NCBI GenBank assembly: GCA_014338405.1
Contig: JTDE01000723.1
Location: 128,013-192,012 of the forward strand
Source: Paragonimus skrjabini miyazakii
Lineage: Eukaryota; Platyhelminthes; Trematoda; Plagiorchiida; Troglotrematidae
DNA length: 64,000 bases
Direction: 5' to 3'
The notes under the pieces were generated by a model. The model made no database searches. It was not told where the DNA came from and saw only the letters and a list, made by a program, of their open reading frames with translations. Shown in pieces: positions 34,457 to 46,202 of the stretch. Each line of letters starts with the position of its first letter. Positions within the stretch are counted from its first letter, which is position 1. Both the position numbers and the translations under genes were made by a program.

Positions 34457-37400
34457 TAATTATTTTTAATCAGTTTTACCTTTTACTAGTGAACAATTTT
34501 GTAAAGTGTACATAGCTTCGCTTTCAGTCCCAGTACAGCCAATGCATCTTGCAACTTGAGGTCGGCCACAACAGGCTAACAGTCTTTCTACTGGGATATG
34601 CCTTGTGTGACCCAGTTTTGTGCCCTATTCTTACCGTTTATATGCATATATATATATATATAACTAGTGTCTACAGGATGGGATACCGTCGCTTTTCTTT
34701 ACGTTTGATATATAAAGTACCCAAGCAAANNNNNNNNNNNNNNNNNNNNNNNNNNNNNNNNNNNNNNNNNNNNNNNNNNNNNNNNNNNNNNNNNNNNNNN
34801 NNNNNNNNNNNNNNNNNNNNNNNNNNNNNTTAGTTATACCGGGCGGTTCTAGGTTGGAATTATTGAATTCAGTGTATTTGCTAGTTTACCATCAGAGATT
34901 TCCAATAAAAACTTCTTCCGAATGATGAACGTAAGCATAGAAAAAGGTGTGACATAACCAGTGGGTTCATATGCAACGCAGATGACTAAACTTCGTAACG
35001 ACAATCTATGCCAATTATTTTCCAACTTGTTTATGAAGACAATCGTATAAATGACAGTGATGAAAGAAAAATCTAAAATCACTTCAGGGTATATACCTTG
35101 CTTTCTCCTGTGGAGCATTCGAGCGCGACTATTATGCGACAAGATGTCATTTCAAGATAGAAGTTTACGCAAGTTGCGATGTGAGCATTCACATGGATCC
35201 ATTGATATTCTACGAATGAATGAGTAATCGTCATGATCCCAAATAGTAGTAGTCGATTTGAGCAGATTACTTCTGACTACATTATACTCGTAGATGCAAA
35301 AATTAACAAGTCTAATAAAGCGATCGTCTGATTTTCAAGAAGATGCAGATGAGCATGTGGATGACCATTAAAAGCGTTCGGAGGTCAAGGTACGCGGTGA
35401 AACATTTACCTATAATTTTATCTTCATATATGAACAGGAGTTAGAGAAACAGGATCGTATGTTTCACCAAGGCAAAACCAAAACGAAGTTCTACGATCGA
35501 CTTCCAATGCATTGACAGGGTTTTCCTAGTGGAATTCAACGCATCTATTAAATGATTTTCCCAAAGACAATATCAAAAATCTCACGGTTTGTCCCTGGCT
35601 GAATTATCGAATGATAGAAAAGCTATTTTACAAACCATGAGTTTAGCCCTTTTTGTACAAAATGGGTAGTGTCTTATAACCATTTACGTGGGAATATAAA
35701 GGCTGGATTACTCTGATACATGAAGCCAGCGCTAGCGTCGCTTTCAAAAACATGAAACGCATTTCGAACGACTAGCGAATAAATTTGTTACTCTAGATGG
35801 TCACCAAAATGAAAATTCTTATTTCAACACTTGGTGCGTCACATGTGTAAGGAATGTACTCTTTCAATCAAACAATACCTTCAATAGATGCATCCCACGT
35901 CACACGAAGATGGTCTATTCTTTGTAACATTCAAGGGCTGGCTCATCATCTTCATACAAATTCCACTCGCATGAAGAGCTTTAAGTGTTGCCAAAACCTA
36001 CGACTTTATAGCAGAGTTAGGCGTTGTCACATGGCGAGAATGGCGTGCTATGAGTCCGACATATCTTCATTCACCTACAGGAAAAATATCGAAACTTTGT
36101 ATAAAGATACCCAGGCGAAGTGAAGTAATACGTCTCATGATATGCCCAAATATTCTTGCGATTTCGTCATGATCACTTCTTGTTGCTGTTTTTACCAACA
36201 CGTTAGGAGTGAACAAATGTCAAAATGGGTTTTATCGTTATGAAGCCTGTTGACCTCACACGAAAACTGAGTACTGCGTAGTTAGTTGCAGCAAAATTGT
36301 CTGTAAAGTAGTGGGTTTTGTAAAAGATCTGTCACAGATTGTGCAATTATGTTTACCGCCTTGTATGACTAACAAGAGTTAGTGGTAAAGCCATATACAC
36401 TTAACTAATTATTTTGTCACTATCCATTGCTAAAACAAGAGAACTCACAATAAACAAGGCGGTATCATTGCACACAAAATGCTGGTACCACAGTTTAAGT
36501 GAGAAACAAAAAGTGGCTGGAAGTCTTAGAGATATTTTGTGCTGTTTGGAGTATATTTCAAGACGAATATTCGGAATGTAGTGAGACAGAACTAACCAGT
36601 TCAAACGATGTCCAGTACGTTTAGCTTTCATGATACGTGAGTTTTTCATTCAGTGTATCTTTGACTGATCAAGAAGTGCAATCCATCCGAACACTTCATG
36701 AATTCCTACTCACAAATCAGAATTCATCTTGTAATCTTACTACCCCGTAAACCAGTTGACTAGCAAAGGGAGAAGACACACTGCAAACTCTGCAGTTTGC
36801 CTTCTTCACTCACAAACGTAAAACATTGTAAAGAGGGTAACCGGATGGTAGCAACAAAAGAGTTGAATACGAATAGACTTTCCAGTATACCATACCTCTT
36901 CAAGTATTCGTCGTAGAGCGATTGCTTAATAATAATGTTCAAGAGCATGCAAACTATCTAGGGTTCCGACTGTACAGAAACGCAGTGAACAAGTTAACTG
37001 ATCAGCAGTTCTCTATTGTGTTTCATACAAGCGCTTTCTGTTCACTTGATCTGTTGTCATTGCTTATCTCGTCCACGCGTGTACTACACTCATTGCGGTG
37101 TATACTGGACTGTCATTTAACCTAGATGACAAAATGACTTGGCTATATGGCGGTCCACTGCTAAAAGCGGAGTGATGTTTAACTTGTGATAAACTGAATG
37201 TATTGGTAAATGACATTTACTAGACAAATTTGTACAACTCTATACATAAATATTCCGAATTGAATCATTGTAAGACATACAACCTGCTGGCACTAAACCA
37301 AAATTTTGGTGTTCTTTTCTTTTCTTGGAGTGTAAAAGATCTCACTCAACTGTATGACAACCAAACCAATATTTTAGTTGTGTAAGAAAAAGAATATGAT

Positions 37401-38479
37401 CGATCGTAGACTGTTGTACTTACAAAATGACACTACAAATCCATTAACCTGGTTTTGGCCAATGAGTGATGGTCAATCACTAGATGCATAGCGCTGCAAA
37501 TGCGGGTCAAGTTTACAATAAATCTGTTTGCGTTTTCAAGTCGTTACTCGTACATCTTACCAGCATCAGAAATGTAGGTCACTTACTTGTTAGCTAACAC
37601 GGTACAGCAAAAGCTGAGCTCAGTTCAGTCAGAAGTGATAATGCCTGTCGCATATCTACCCAGGACCCTTCAAGCTCAATCATAGTTGCAGCCCAGAATA
37701 ATCAATAATGACATCTATATCACCAAAAACCAATGTAATTTAGTCATACCCGTTTCATACTGTATCCCCGTTTTTATGGTACAAAGGGTGAATCGGGTAG
37801 CTAAGGCAAACTGAACCTTGACTAACCTTGTGGATTTAGCCTAATTATCCTAGTAAATGAAATCGCTTATGCTTTGTTCCACTTTTGCGCTGCTTCTTAT
37901 TCCACCTGAACGTACACCTGAACTTTACTCGACGCTCTTGTCGTGACTGCACTGAGATGGAAGGATAAAACACAGAAGTTAAGTTTTGCCTCCTATCTTG
38001 TGGTCAAAGCGTTTAGATAAATGTCATGTATGTCAACGATTATTAAAGTAGATCTTAAACGTCACAGTAAACACACGTTTTTGCTGAGCACAGGTAATGT
38101 AATCATTGAGCCAAACACTGAATTAGCCTAAACACGAATATGTAATGGCATAACAGAATGAAGTGGTCACGAAAAATACCATTAAATAACGTGGTCATTA
38201 ATAAATTTGAAGAAAACAAAATGAATACAGAATGATCACATTTCTGTTAGGTTGAAAGTGATTGGAGTTGGGTAAAATATAGCCTCTTTGCTTGGACTAA
38301 AATACCCGAAAACATGGAGATTCCATGTGCTAATTTTGTTTAGATAATCCCAGCTTCAAAAACAAAAGATTATTCACCTCAATCTTGCACATCAGTATCT
38401 TTTCAGGGCTGTAAGATATCCACACTCGATCTAATACAAATGTAGCCAAACAGTTTGAGCCTCGTATTTATTATATTAT
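34457..38479. other. 3' UTR of ETS gene, then no gene recognised
   Basis: The sequence just after the ETS stop is presumably 3' UTR, but no clear AATAAA was seen before the assembly gap. A TA microsatellite lies at about 34640-34664. Beyond the gap, open frames of 60-97 codons show no domain. A 10-bp inverted pair (ACCGCCTTGT near 36357 and ACAAGGCGGT near 36456) is noted without interpretation. Confidence 0.4.
34730..34829. other. Assembly gap (100 N)
   Basis: Exactly one hundred N characters follow a TA-rich tract. This is a conventional placeholder for a gap of unknown size, so distances across it are unreliable. Confidence 0.99.
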
Positions 38480-38668
38480 CAATAAATGGATTGAAGATAA
38501 CACAATATTACGAGCAAGTTGTAATACTCAACGATTCAACCACCTCTGGTGGCATTTCCAAGGAGTGCTGTAATAGATTACAACACTCATGGGAAAGGCC
38601 ACCTAAGGTGGTTGAATTGTCGAGTATTACAACTTGCTCGTAATGTTGCGTTATTCTCAGTCCAATTA
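38480..38668. repeat. Foldback (inverted-repeat) element, about 190 bp
   Basis: Two arms of about 90 bp are near-perfect reverse complements around a loop of only a few bases near 38574-38577. The left arm contains ACGAGCAAGTTGTAATACTC (from 38510) and CAACCACCTCTGGTGGC. The right arm contains the same in inverted order (GCCACCTAAGGTGG, then GAGTATTACAACTTGCTCGT). The arms differ at roughly a dozen positions, so they have diverged slightly while both persisted. The structure fits a foldback MITE or a long hairpin transcript. No transposase ends or target duplication could be assigned, and the short open frames on both strands are a by-product of the symmetry. Confidence 0.88.
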
Positions 38669-38768
38669 TCTTTTCGCGGTACTCATTGCACGCTGGAGGC
38701 AACTTGAAACGTTTTTTAAGCCACACTAGCCAATGTGACTGAACGTTTGTCTATGACGGTTCATTCGT

Positions 38769-39036
38769 GCCTAATGTGAGATCAGCGGCGCAGTGGTGAA
38801 CAAGACTGTTTAATGAAAACATAGTCAACGTTCTAATCCAGGTCGTAGCAAGAATATGCACTACTGATGAGATCTAATGAGAGCGAAACTCGAGTCTTGT
38901 ACTTCTGCAAAGAAACTGATTAAAAAGTCTATGAGAATGTGACAGTTGCGATCATTTTTGAGTGATGTGCAACTTATATGAATATGAACTCTCGTTTCAC
39001 TCACCACTAATCAGCATTATAAGTATTATTGATGAG
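38769..39036 (+). mobile_element. Hammerhead SINE-like element, copy C (full length)
   Basis: This is the most complete plus-strand copy. The head starts TGCCTAATGTGAGATCAG, with A-box-like GGCGCAGTGG (38787-38796) and B-box-like GTTCTAATCC (38830-38839). Next comes an intact hammerhead (38858-38902). The tail aligns with copies A and B (AAAAGTCTATGAGAATGTGAC, then ATGAATATGAACTC) and ends near TATTATTGATGA. The total length is about 265 bp. The Pol III boxes suggest transcription from an internal promoter. Mobilisation would need enzymes from an autonomous element such as the RTE or PLE families nearby; that link is inference. Confidence 0.82.
38858..38902 (+). ncRNA. Hammerhead ribozyme (copy C, canonical core)
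   Basis: In order: GCACTA (helix I), CTGATGA (38864-38870), GATCTAATGAGAGC (stem II, four of five pairs, loop AATG), GAAA (38885-38888), CTCGAG, TC (so the cleavage triplet is GTC, 38894-38896), and TTGTAC (helix I partner, four of six pairs to GCACTA). All conserved catalytic-core bases and the cleavage triplet are intact. Helix III is the palindrome ACTCGAGT. It can form only a minimal stem in one molecule but a full duplex between two. Confidence 0.85.
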
Positions 39037-42000
39037 GCGCCTCGAAATTTTGCGGCTGAATGATCTCAGAAGATCTTTACAGAGGAATATCGGACGATTT
39101 CCAGTTTTGTATACAAGAGTGGTTTTGAATGAAAATACCAATACCCGTCCAATTTCTCCGTTCACCGAATGTCTAAAAACGAACTAACCACTTTAAAACT
39201 AGCGCCGCTTCCCCCTCCAATGCACTGAATAACTTTTCTGCATACAGCGCGGCCCATTCGCAGTAGAAATCCCGGAGGCATGGCGTACGCAGCTGGTGAA
39301 ATTTTTCCATTTGACTCAAAGGATCACTTGTTTCGCCGGAGCGAGTTACATGTCATCTTCATAAAATGTCACCCATACACCCCTGTGCAATTCGGAATGC
39401 CATTATTGGTTTAGTGATATTAGGTGAATTTAGCCACTTGGAATTTAACCACACAAATGAAGCAATCCAAAAAGTAACCTCCCCTAATGCGTAAAAATCA
39501 GTCGAGACATTATGGGACTTTGGGTTCTTCCGTCATGTTTACGACCAAGCCATGTGGCGACTGGACCAGAACCCTCTGGATTTGGCTATGGTACCGTCAA
39601 CCTCCCGAACGTTACTGACTACACACAGAAACCTCAGCTCTACTTTGTCGCTGTGATCATGAAACCATATAATTTAGTGACGTCAAAATGGTAATATGAA
39701 TGCTTATTTTGATAGTACAATGACAGCTCAACTCAAAAAGTCTGCGTAGGCAAGTTCCATACCCAAACTAGGTCTAAACAGTATTAACGACCTATTGATG
39801 ATGAGATATCTGTTTTGGTCGGTTAACATGTTCACGTGGGATCTTAGACCCGGTAAAATGTCCTACCATACGGATAACAGTACCAAGCATCTGGCTAACT
39901 TGAAACGCTCAATTAGGAGTTGGTGACCGGGTGAGTCTTCATGATATGACGCAGTCTCACTGCAAATCCTGTGGACGATACGGTTCACATACCAGCAAAA
40001 CACTTAACATAAACTGAGGGTAAATCCAATGCTGTTATACTGCAAAGTAGAAGCTCACACCAAAAGTAACGTTGGTTGTTTCAAAATCTTAGCCTCTAAA
40101 AATTCACCAACGCGAACGGTGCTAATACCTTGAGCAGGCACAATGTAACTGTTTGTGAGTGAGCAGTCATTGTGGCAATTCTGCCGACAGAAAATAGCTA
40201 ACTTTTACCTTTCCACGATTAAGTGTCGCGAGTGGGAGCTATATTAAAACGGCCTCTGATAAATAAATTGCTTAGAGGGGAGTTGTTATTCGTTGTGATC
40301 CGAATGTGTAACAGTTTTGACCGTGCTGCCAAAAGCACCTTTCAATCATTCACTGTCAATCAGTCGTACATTGAGCGTCTCGAAAGAATCTACATTCATG
40401 CTCTTCCTCAAAACTTAATGTATAACATGCCAAAACAGTGATGGTCAATAGCCTAGTTCTGAAGGGTTTCGTGGGTAACGCAAGGTCAGTGCAGTGATTC
40501 CGTCGGGAAACAGATGACTGGACTTGGACCCTGAATAAGGTAAAACATGGATTTGTTAAGGCACGCTCATTTGTCTCAGATTCACTGGGTGTCCGAGACT
40601 TCTAATCTAAGATTGTTAACTAAAGACTGTCCGTTGCTGCGGTTCATTCGGACTTTCCTAGAGGGTTCCACGGAATCGATTACCTAAGTTTGCTACGAAA
40701 ATTTAACTCATCATCTCACAGAGCTGTTGCTTATTTCGCCCAAAGTTCATCAGTAGGCTGGGCGAGCAGTCATCAGGTGATGTTCCAGAAAATACTGATG
40801 TTCTGATAGGGCCCATCACGGATCCACTGTTTTTCGTCCAAACCGTTTTTGCGACACAACAACTAACCAAGGTCACCCCAGTTCAATGACAAATACAAAG
40901 CGAACTAGACTAGGTCGACAGAAGATACACTTTAAAATGAGTTATGTTCGGTTACGCAGTTGATCACAGGTAATGGCATACTGCTCAATGCTTATAACTG
41001 TTGAAACATGCGCGTCTGCCATCATACGTGGGCTGACCATCAGTTAACCGAAGATGAAATAGATTTCATGTTTTAACCCAAGAAAGCAGACGGTATGTGG
41101 ATTTGAAACAGTTCGTTCCCTTCAGAAGTTTGAATAACACCGTTAGAACACGAGAACTGGTAGATGCAAGCATTTCGTATTTACACATCAGTATCAAATT
41201 TAAGATAATATGAAACGGTTTATTTTATATTGAACAGTCAGTTAGTATATGGATTGCTTGTTCAGCGAACGAAGATAGATGGCATACATATTAAAGCACA
41301 ACGGGCAGAGACACTCATCTGACTGCACTATCATCGGAGTTGAACGGACGTCAGTGACACATTTGTTAACGGAAAATTCCGTTTTTTATTTGGCTGCTCG
41401 TCATGGCTTTTTCTGTTTTCCCTCCGGAAGTTAGTTGCTAATCTTATGAATGGATCAATTTAACTACTCACGTGCACTATAGTCCGATCGTTCATTTTCA
41501 TCATACTCCTTTTTCATTGAAGTTTGTTTCGTTTGCAATAAAAAATTCGTTCACATTCTCTTCGACCTCCCAGCGATTTGCGTACTGCTTTCGATGGTAC
41601 CGACACACTCGAATGTGTTCCACTCTGTTCGTGGAACATTCCACTTGCATAATTGTCACCGGTTGCCACATAATGATTCTTCTTGTTTCTGATAAAGTAT
41701 ACTGGGTCGCAATATTCCTTAACTCCCCGAAAACCTGCCTAGGTCACGGCCTTGTAAGCCTCGTGTTTTACCGATCGCCATACTTGGCGACCGGGCCGGG
41801 TTCTAATTCAATATGTAGGCTAAATAGCTTTGAAGCTGACTGATTCTGGGCGGCCTCTTCTGCAGCTGTAGGACTTTTTGGCTGGTCAACCGCTGTATCT
41901 AACCCATGGTGATTCTTCGGTCCCCCTATAAACCAACATTCTAACAAATTAGCGATCGTGATAGCCGCCTACACAATAGCTAACATTACAAGCCCTTTGC

Positions 42001-44104
42001 CTTCTCGTGGTGTGGGGCGATGAGTTAGCAGAAGTAATGGTAAAAATCTCTCCTGATCTCCTTTCTTCAATCACCAAACCATCCTGAGTTATATAATTGT
42101 TCATTACGGTCACACTATATGACCGGAAGTTATGTAGTGTCTCGGCAACCTTTTTGGTTCCTAATCGTTCAGCAACTGTTCCGTTTAGAAACAGAGATCT
42201 TGAGCAGTCAGTATGTCTGATGAGTTTCCAGGCTTCGCAACAAGGTGGTTCATCGCAGACCTGCACGTAATGCTTTCACACTGACTAGGTAAAGCTGTTT
42301 TTTCTGTTCATCTTGTGAAACTTTTCCCGTCATGACTATCTGTTAGTTACTGCAAACGGTTGATGAGATGGGCTAATCAATTTTGCTTAGCATAGTTCCC
42401 CGATAACTACATTTTTCATCATCATAGACAGCAATACATCAGTGGTTGACACTGATGCCTAACTGCCACACAACCACGAAGGAAAAAAACTCTATATGGG
42501 AAGAGAAAAGAAAGCAGATGGGGAGGGGAATGGACCTAACTAACAAAATGGCTCTGATCTTCGCTAAACAATAAAAACGGTCATTTTATGCTCTATTTCT
42601 TCAACACTAGCGATAACGACATCGCCATTACAGAAAACATGGTTGGTTAGTCTTTCCGGACTTCTGATCATCAGTTTTTCGAGTATTGATGGGGCACCCG
42701 CGAGTCCATAGGGCATACGGCTAAACCAAAACTATGTTCCCCCGAAAATAAAGGCCGTTGTTGGCTTCTACCAGTATCCTGATAGTAGGATAAGGGTTGA
42801 AGACACTTCCATTTCCCCCAAGTTGGTGAAAATCATTGATATCACTGGGATAGTTATGACTTTATCGACTGTGAATAAAGTAGTGAGAAGACACAAATCA
42901 TGTGATGTTCTCTAGAATAGCATGGACGATTTATTTTTAACGGAAGGCATACCTCTCCCAAACTCGGGATTCACACGATTCGCCAAGATGAGGGTAAATA
43001 TCCCTGTATTAATAGGACGCCTGATTCACTATTATGCTCCGAGTATTATATGGTGCACATTCGAGGCTGCGTGTCAGAAGCAAACGTTTATTGAAATCCA
43101 AGGTCAGTTGTGTCATTAGTACAAAAGATATTTCTCACATACGAATTGAATATATTAAGAGAGCCTTGAGTCGATGCTGTGTAGATGTCTGAGACATTAC
43201 CTTTTGAGAGATCCCTTCCTTAGAGGAATTTGTGTTATGGTAGGTTTCTGAAACTTCCATTACTTATTACGATGAGATATTATGACATTGTGGACACTGG
43301 GTCGTTTTTGAAACGAAGAAACGTAGAAGTGCATTGAGCGAATTTTTGATAGCCGTATTTATCTTTATTCTGTAGTTTGCCTTATGTACGGGCCATAAAT
43401 AGCCACATCGATAACAAAGGTTGCACCGTCTTTGAATATATGGGGTGTTAGGTTTAATAGGCCAGTTGGCCTTGAGAATACGGAGTTCTGATGCCATTAA
43501 GAGTTTCTCGTTTCTTGGTTTACGAATTATTAATGTAGCTGTAACCTTGTGTCATCTGCATCTGTCCGAATGTTTAACAGGGTATGACTGAAGTATGTGG
43601 GATAAATTTTTATGGTTGGCGCCACATCGGCATTTTAATTCTTCCGGTAATTTTTGACGACCACGTGGGCAAAATGCCAGCTCTAAGTCGCATCGTTCTG
43701 ATGTATATGCTGGGAATGCTCGTAGTCGGGTTCCGTAACCAGTTGCGTGACGTGGCCGTCATTGTGAAGTTTATAAACAGGTATCATTATGTGTATTGCA
43801 GAGGGTTTAACCCCACGCTGAGTATGTTTTTCTTCGGATGTAATAATCATCACGGTTGCTGAGATCAGTGTGAGGGCAAGGTGATGAAACGGCTGAAATG
43901 AGGGATCGTGTTAAACTCACTATGAAGTCACATCTCTTGATGATATGTGTTTTTCGATGTGTGATGTTCTATTCAGGGGAATACAAGATAGAAGGTGGGT
44001 TATCCGGAAGTCATTGGAATTGACGTTGGAGTGCAGAAAAGTGTCGGACGTATCTTTGAGCAGCGCAGCATGTATACTGCACGATCTAAGGACTTAAGCG
44101 CCTT
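39037..44104. other. No gene recognised
   Basis: No domain could be named in any open frame, including the 123-codon plus frame at 41472-41843 and the minus frame at 42266-41949. Two short similar segments (GCCATGTGGCGACTGGACC near 39550 and GCCATACTTGGCGACCGGGCC near 41784) may be copies of an unnamed repeat. Confidence 0.4.
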
Positions 44105-44117
44105 TGTGGACAGCCTC

Positions 44118-44265
44118 GACCTATACTGCCACCTTGGCGAGGTGGTCGGGCTTGTGTACTGTTTTGATCCGGCGGGCTATGCTGACCAGGACTCCGGTCC
44201 TTCCAGGTACAACCTTATCAGACAAACCAAAGGGGAGCAGTCAGACGAAAAGCAGTTACACTCAT
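44118..44265 (+). repeat. Shared 5' leader of the RTE-like family
   Basis: The words TGCCACCTTGGCG, GTGGTC, CTGTTTTGATCCG and CAAAGGGGAGCAG occur in the same order at 63697-63840. This leader precedes the coding region by several hundred bases and probably holds the internal promoter, which full-length non-LTR elements carry in their 5' UTR. Confidence 0.8.
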
Positions 44266-44859
44266 AGGATTGTATGTCGCACTAATGACCGCACAGGAGT
44301 GTTTCGGTAGTGAGGCACGATCCAATGGACATACAGCAGAACTATTTTCATAGTTGCGGCACTGCTGTCTTCCGTATCAGGAAGAAAGACGTTAGAAACG
44401 GTACCCTCAAACAAAGTGCACTCCGATCGCCCGACGGTTGACCGTGACCGCCGGCGTATTATCCAATACGGTCGAAAAACATTTGTTATCTCTCAAAAGC
44501 TTGAGGTAGCTTTGAGTACAACCACTGCGCACAGCAGTGCTCAGAATGAGACATCAATGTCTTATTCACTGCGCCCTCGGGCTAGGCAAGCCCCTCATTG
44601 CCAAGTGAGCCAGACACTTGAGTCATTGGCTCCGGGTAGGATCCCCCAAGAAAACCCTATATCCTGTTGTCTCGCAGGTCAGATTTTTGAGTCAGAGACT
44701 CGGGGTGGGGTCCCTCAAGTCAACCCCCTTCCGCGGCATAAACGACTGGGAAGTATCAGAAGTTATCGTTCTCCCCAAGTGTGACATTATTCACCCAACA
44801 CGACTTTCTCCTACTAACTTACCCCCCATGTCTTTTAACTTTCATGTTCCTTCGGGTGA

Positions 44860-46202
44860 TAATTGTTTTCTGAGGCAAAGACAACTAGTAAACATTGGCA
44901 CCTTCAATGTCTGTGCTCTCCGACAAGTCGGTCAGCAAGTTGCTCTGGTAAGTACTCTCTCAAGTCTGGAGCTTGATGTGTGCTGTGTGTCGGAGACGCG
45001 AGTCTACGATTCTAGCACAGTTATCCGTTTGAGCTCACCCCTAGAAAATTGTTGTTCCAAGCGCTTCTATCTCAGGGTTTCTGGTGACGCTGAAGCTGAA
45101 TCTCGCAGTCAAGCTGGGGTGGGAATCGCACTAAGTTTCAGAGCAGAGCAATGCTTGCTCGATTGGATCCCAGTGAATAGTCGCTTGTGCGCTGTCAGAC
45201 TCAATACATCGGTAAAAGTATGTTGACGCAAATCAGAAAGGCACTGTGCATTCATTACATCGGCGTACACTCCGAGGGACAGTTGTTCGGATGCTACCAA
45301 GGATGCGTTCTATGACACCCTCGTTGACCTTCTGAGGCAAACTAAACACTCAGACATCATCATACTAGCGGGCGATTTTAATGCTCAGCTTGGTCGTCTT
45401 CTTCGGATGAGAAGCGTCTAGGAGGTATTTTGGTGTCTGCGCACAACGAACTGATAATGGCGAAAGACTACTACAGCTGTGCGGATCCCACGGTCTGTAT
45501 ATTTCGAGCACCTCATTCCAACACAGGAAAAAGCACTGTGTTACTTGAAGACCTCCGTGTGCTTCTCAGCTGTGGACACAGTTGGATCATATGGCAGTTA
45601 GTTACAGGTGGCGCCACTCTGTTAAGGACTGTCGTGCCTTTTGGAGCAACCACCTGGACTCTGACCATGCTGTTGTGTGTGCCCGTCTTGTTTTGCCACT
45701 TGCCCGGAGGACCTACGCTCGTAAATGCAAGATGCTTAACTGGCATTCGAGCGATGAGCATGTAAAGAACGGTTACCAAAAGGCGTTGGTGAGGAAGTTG
45801 TCCAGTTCGAGTCAGATGAAGGATCGTAACGAACACTGGGAACAAATCACTGAAGCTATGAAAGCTTGCTGTGAATAGGCGTGTTCCGAAGGAGCTGTTC
45901 GGTTGCGATAGAACTGGATTTTCGTCACGTCGATAAACCTCATGAACAAGCGTCGCTCGATCCCACTTGATACTCAATATGATGACGACCAACGAAAACT
46001 TGAACGCAAGCTGACTAAAAGTTTGCGCAAAGACCGTGAGCACTGCTTGGTCGAACAATCAAAAGAGATGGAAAAAGCCTTTTTATCTGGGAATAGCAGA
46101 AGGCTTTTTTCCCTGATCCGTAGTTATACTGGCTGTTTAGTGGGTGTAAGTGAGACCAAATGTAAAAAAGATGGACGTTGTAATACTTCCAGAGTACTCT
46201 AA
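44860..46202 (+). pseudogene. RTE-like AP endonuclease and linker pseudogene
   Basis: The exonuclease-endonuclease-phosphatase fold starts with LVNIGTFNVCALRQVG (44887 onward) and DVCCVSETRV, which carry the asparagine and glutamate metal-binding motifs. A TGA at 45224-45226 follows. The same frame goes on through AFITSAYTPRDS and GDFNAQLG (about 45371-45394). After a shift at about 45420 the frame reads GVCAQRTDNGERLLQLC, a TGA in place of a tryptophan, then SYRWRHSVKDCRAFW and LDSDHAVVC (the SDH motif). The linker continues in 45942-46202 (KLERKLTKSLRKDREH). The nuclease nicks target DNA to prime reverse transcription. At least two stops and two shifts inactivate it. The clade assignment rests on motif resemblance only. 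Confidence 0.85.

Noticed and set aside
38455..38726. Similar open frames on both strands at the foldback
   Set aside because: The similarity of the two peptides comes from the inverted repeat itself and is not evidence of coding.
39340..39385. Minus-strand GAAGATGAC followed by GGCGAAAC as another PLE terminus or hammerhead
   Set aside because: There is some resemblance to PLE ends, but helix I is not visible and no PLE coding sequence is adjacent.
42215..42240. CTGATGAG near 42217 as a further hammerhead core
   Set aside because: No GAAA, stem II or helix I partner follows at the proper spacing.
41949..42266. 105-codon minus-strand frame
   Set aside because: No recognisable domain or splice context, and its length is within chance for this window.
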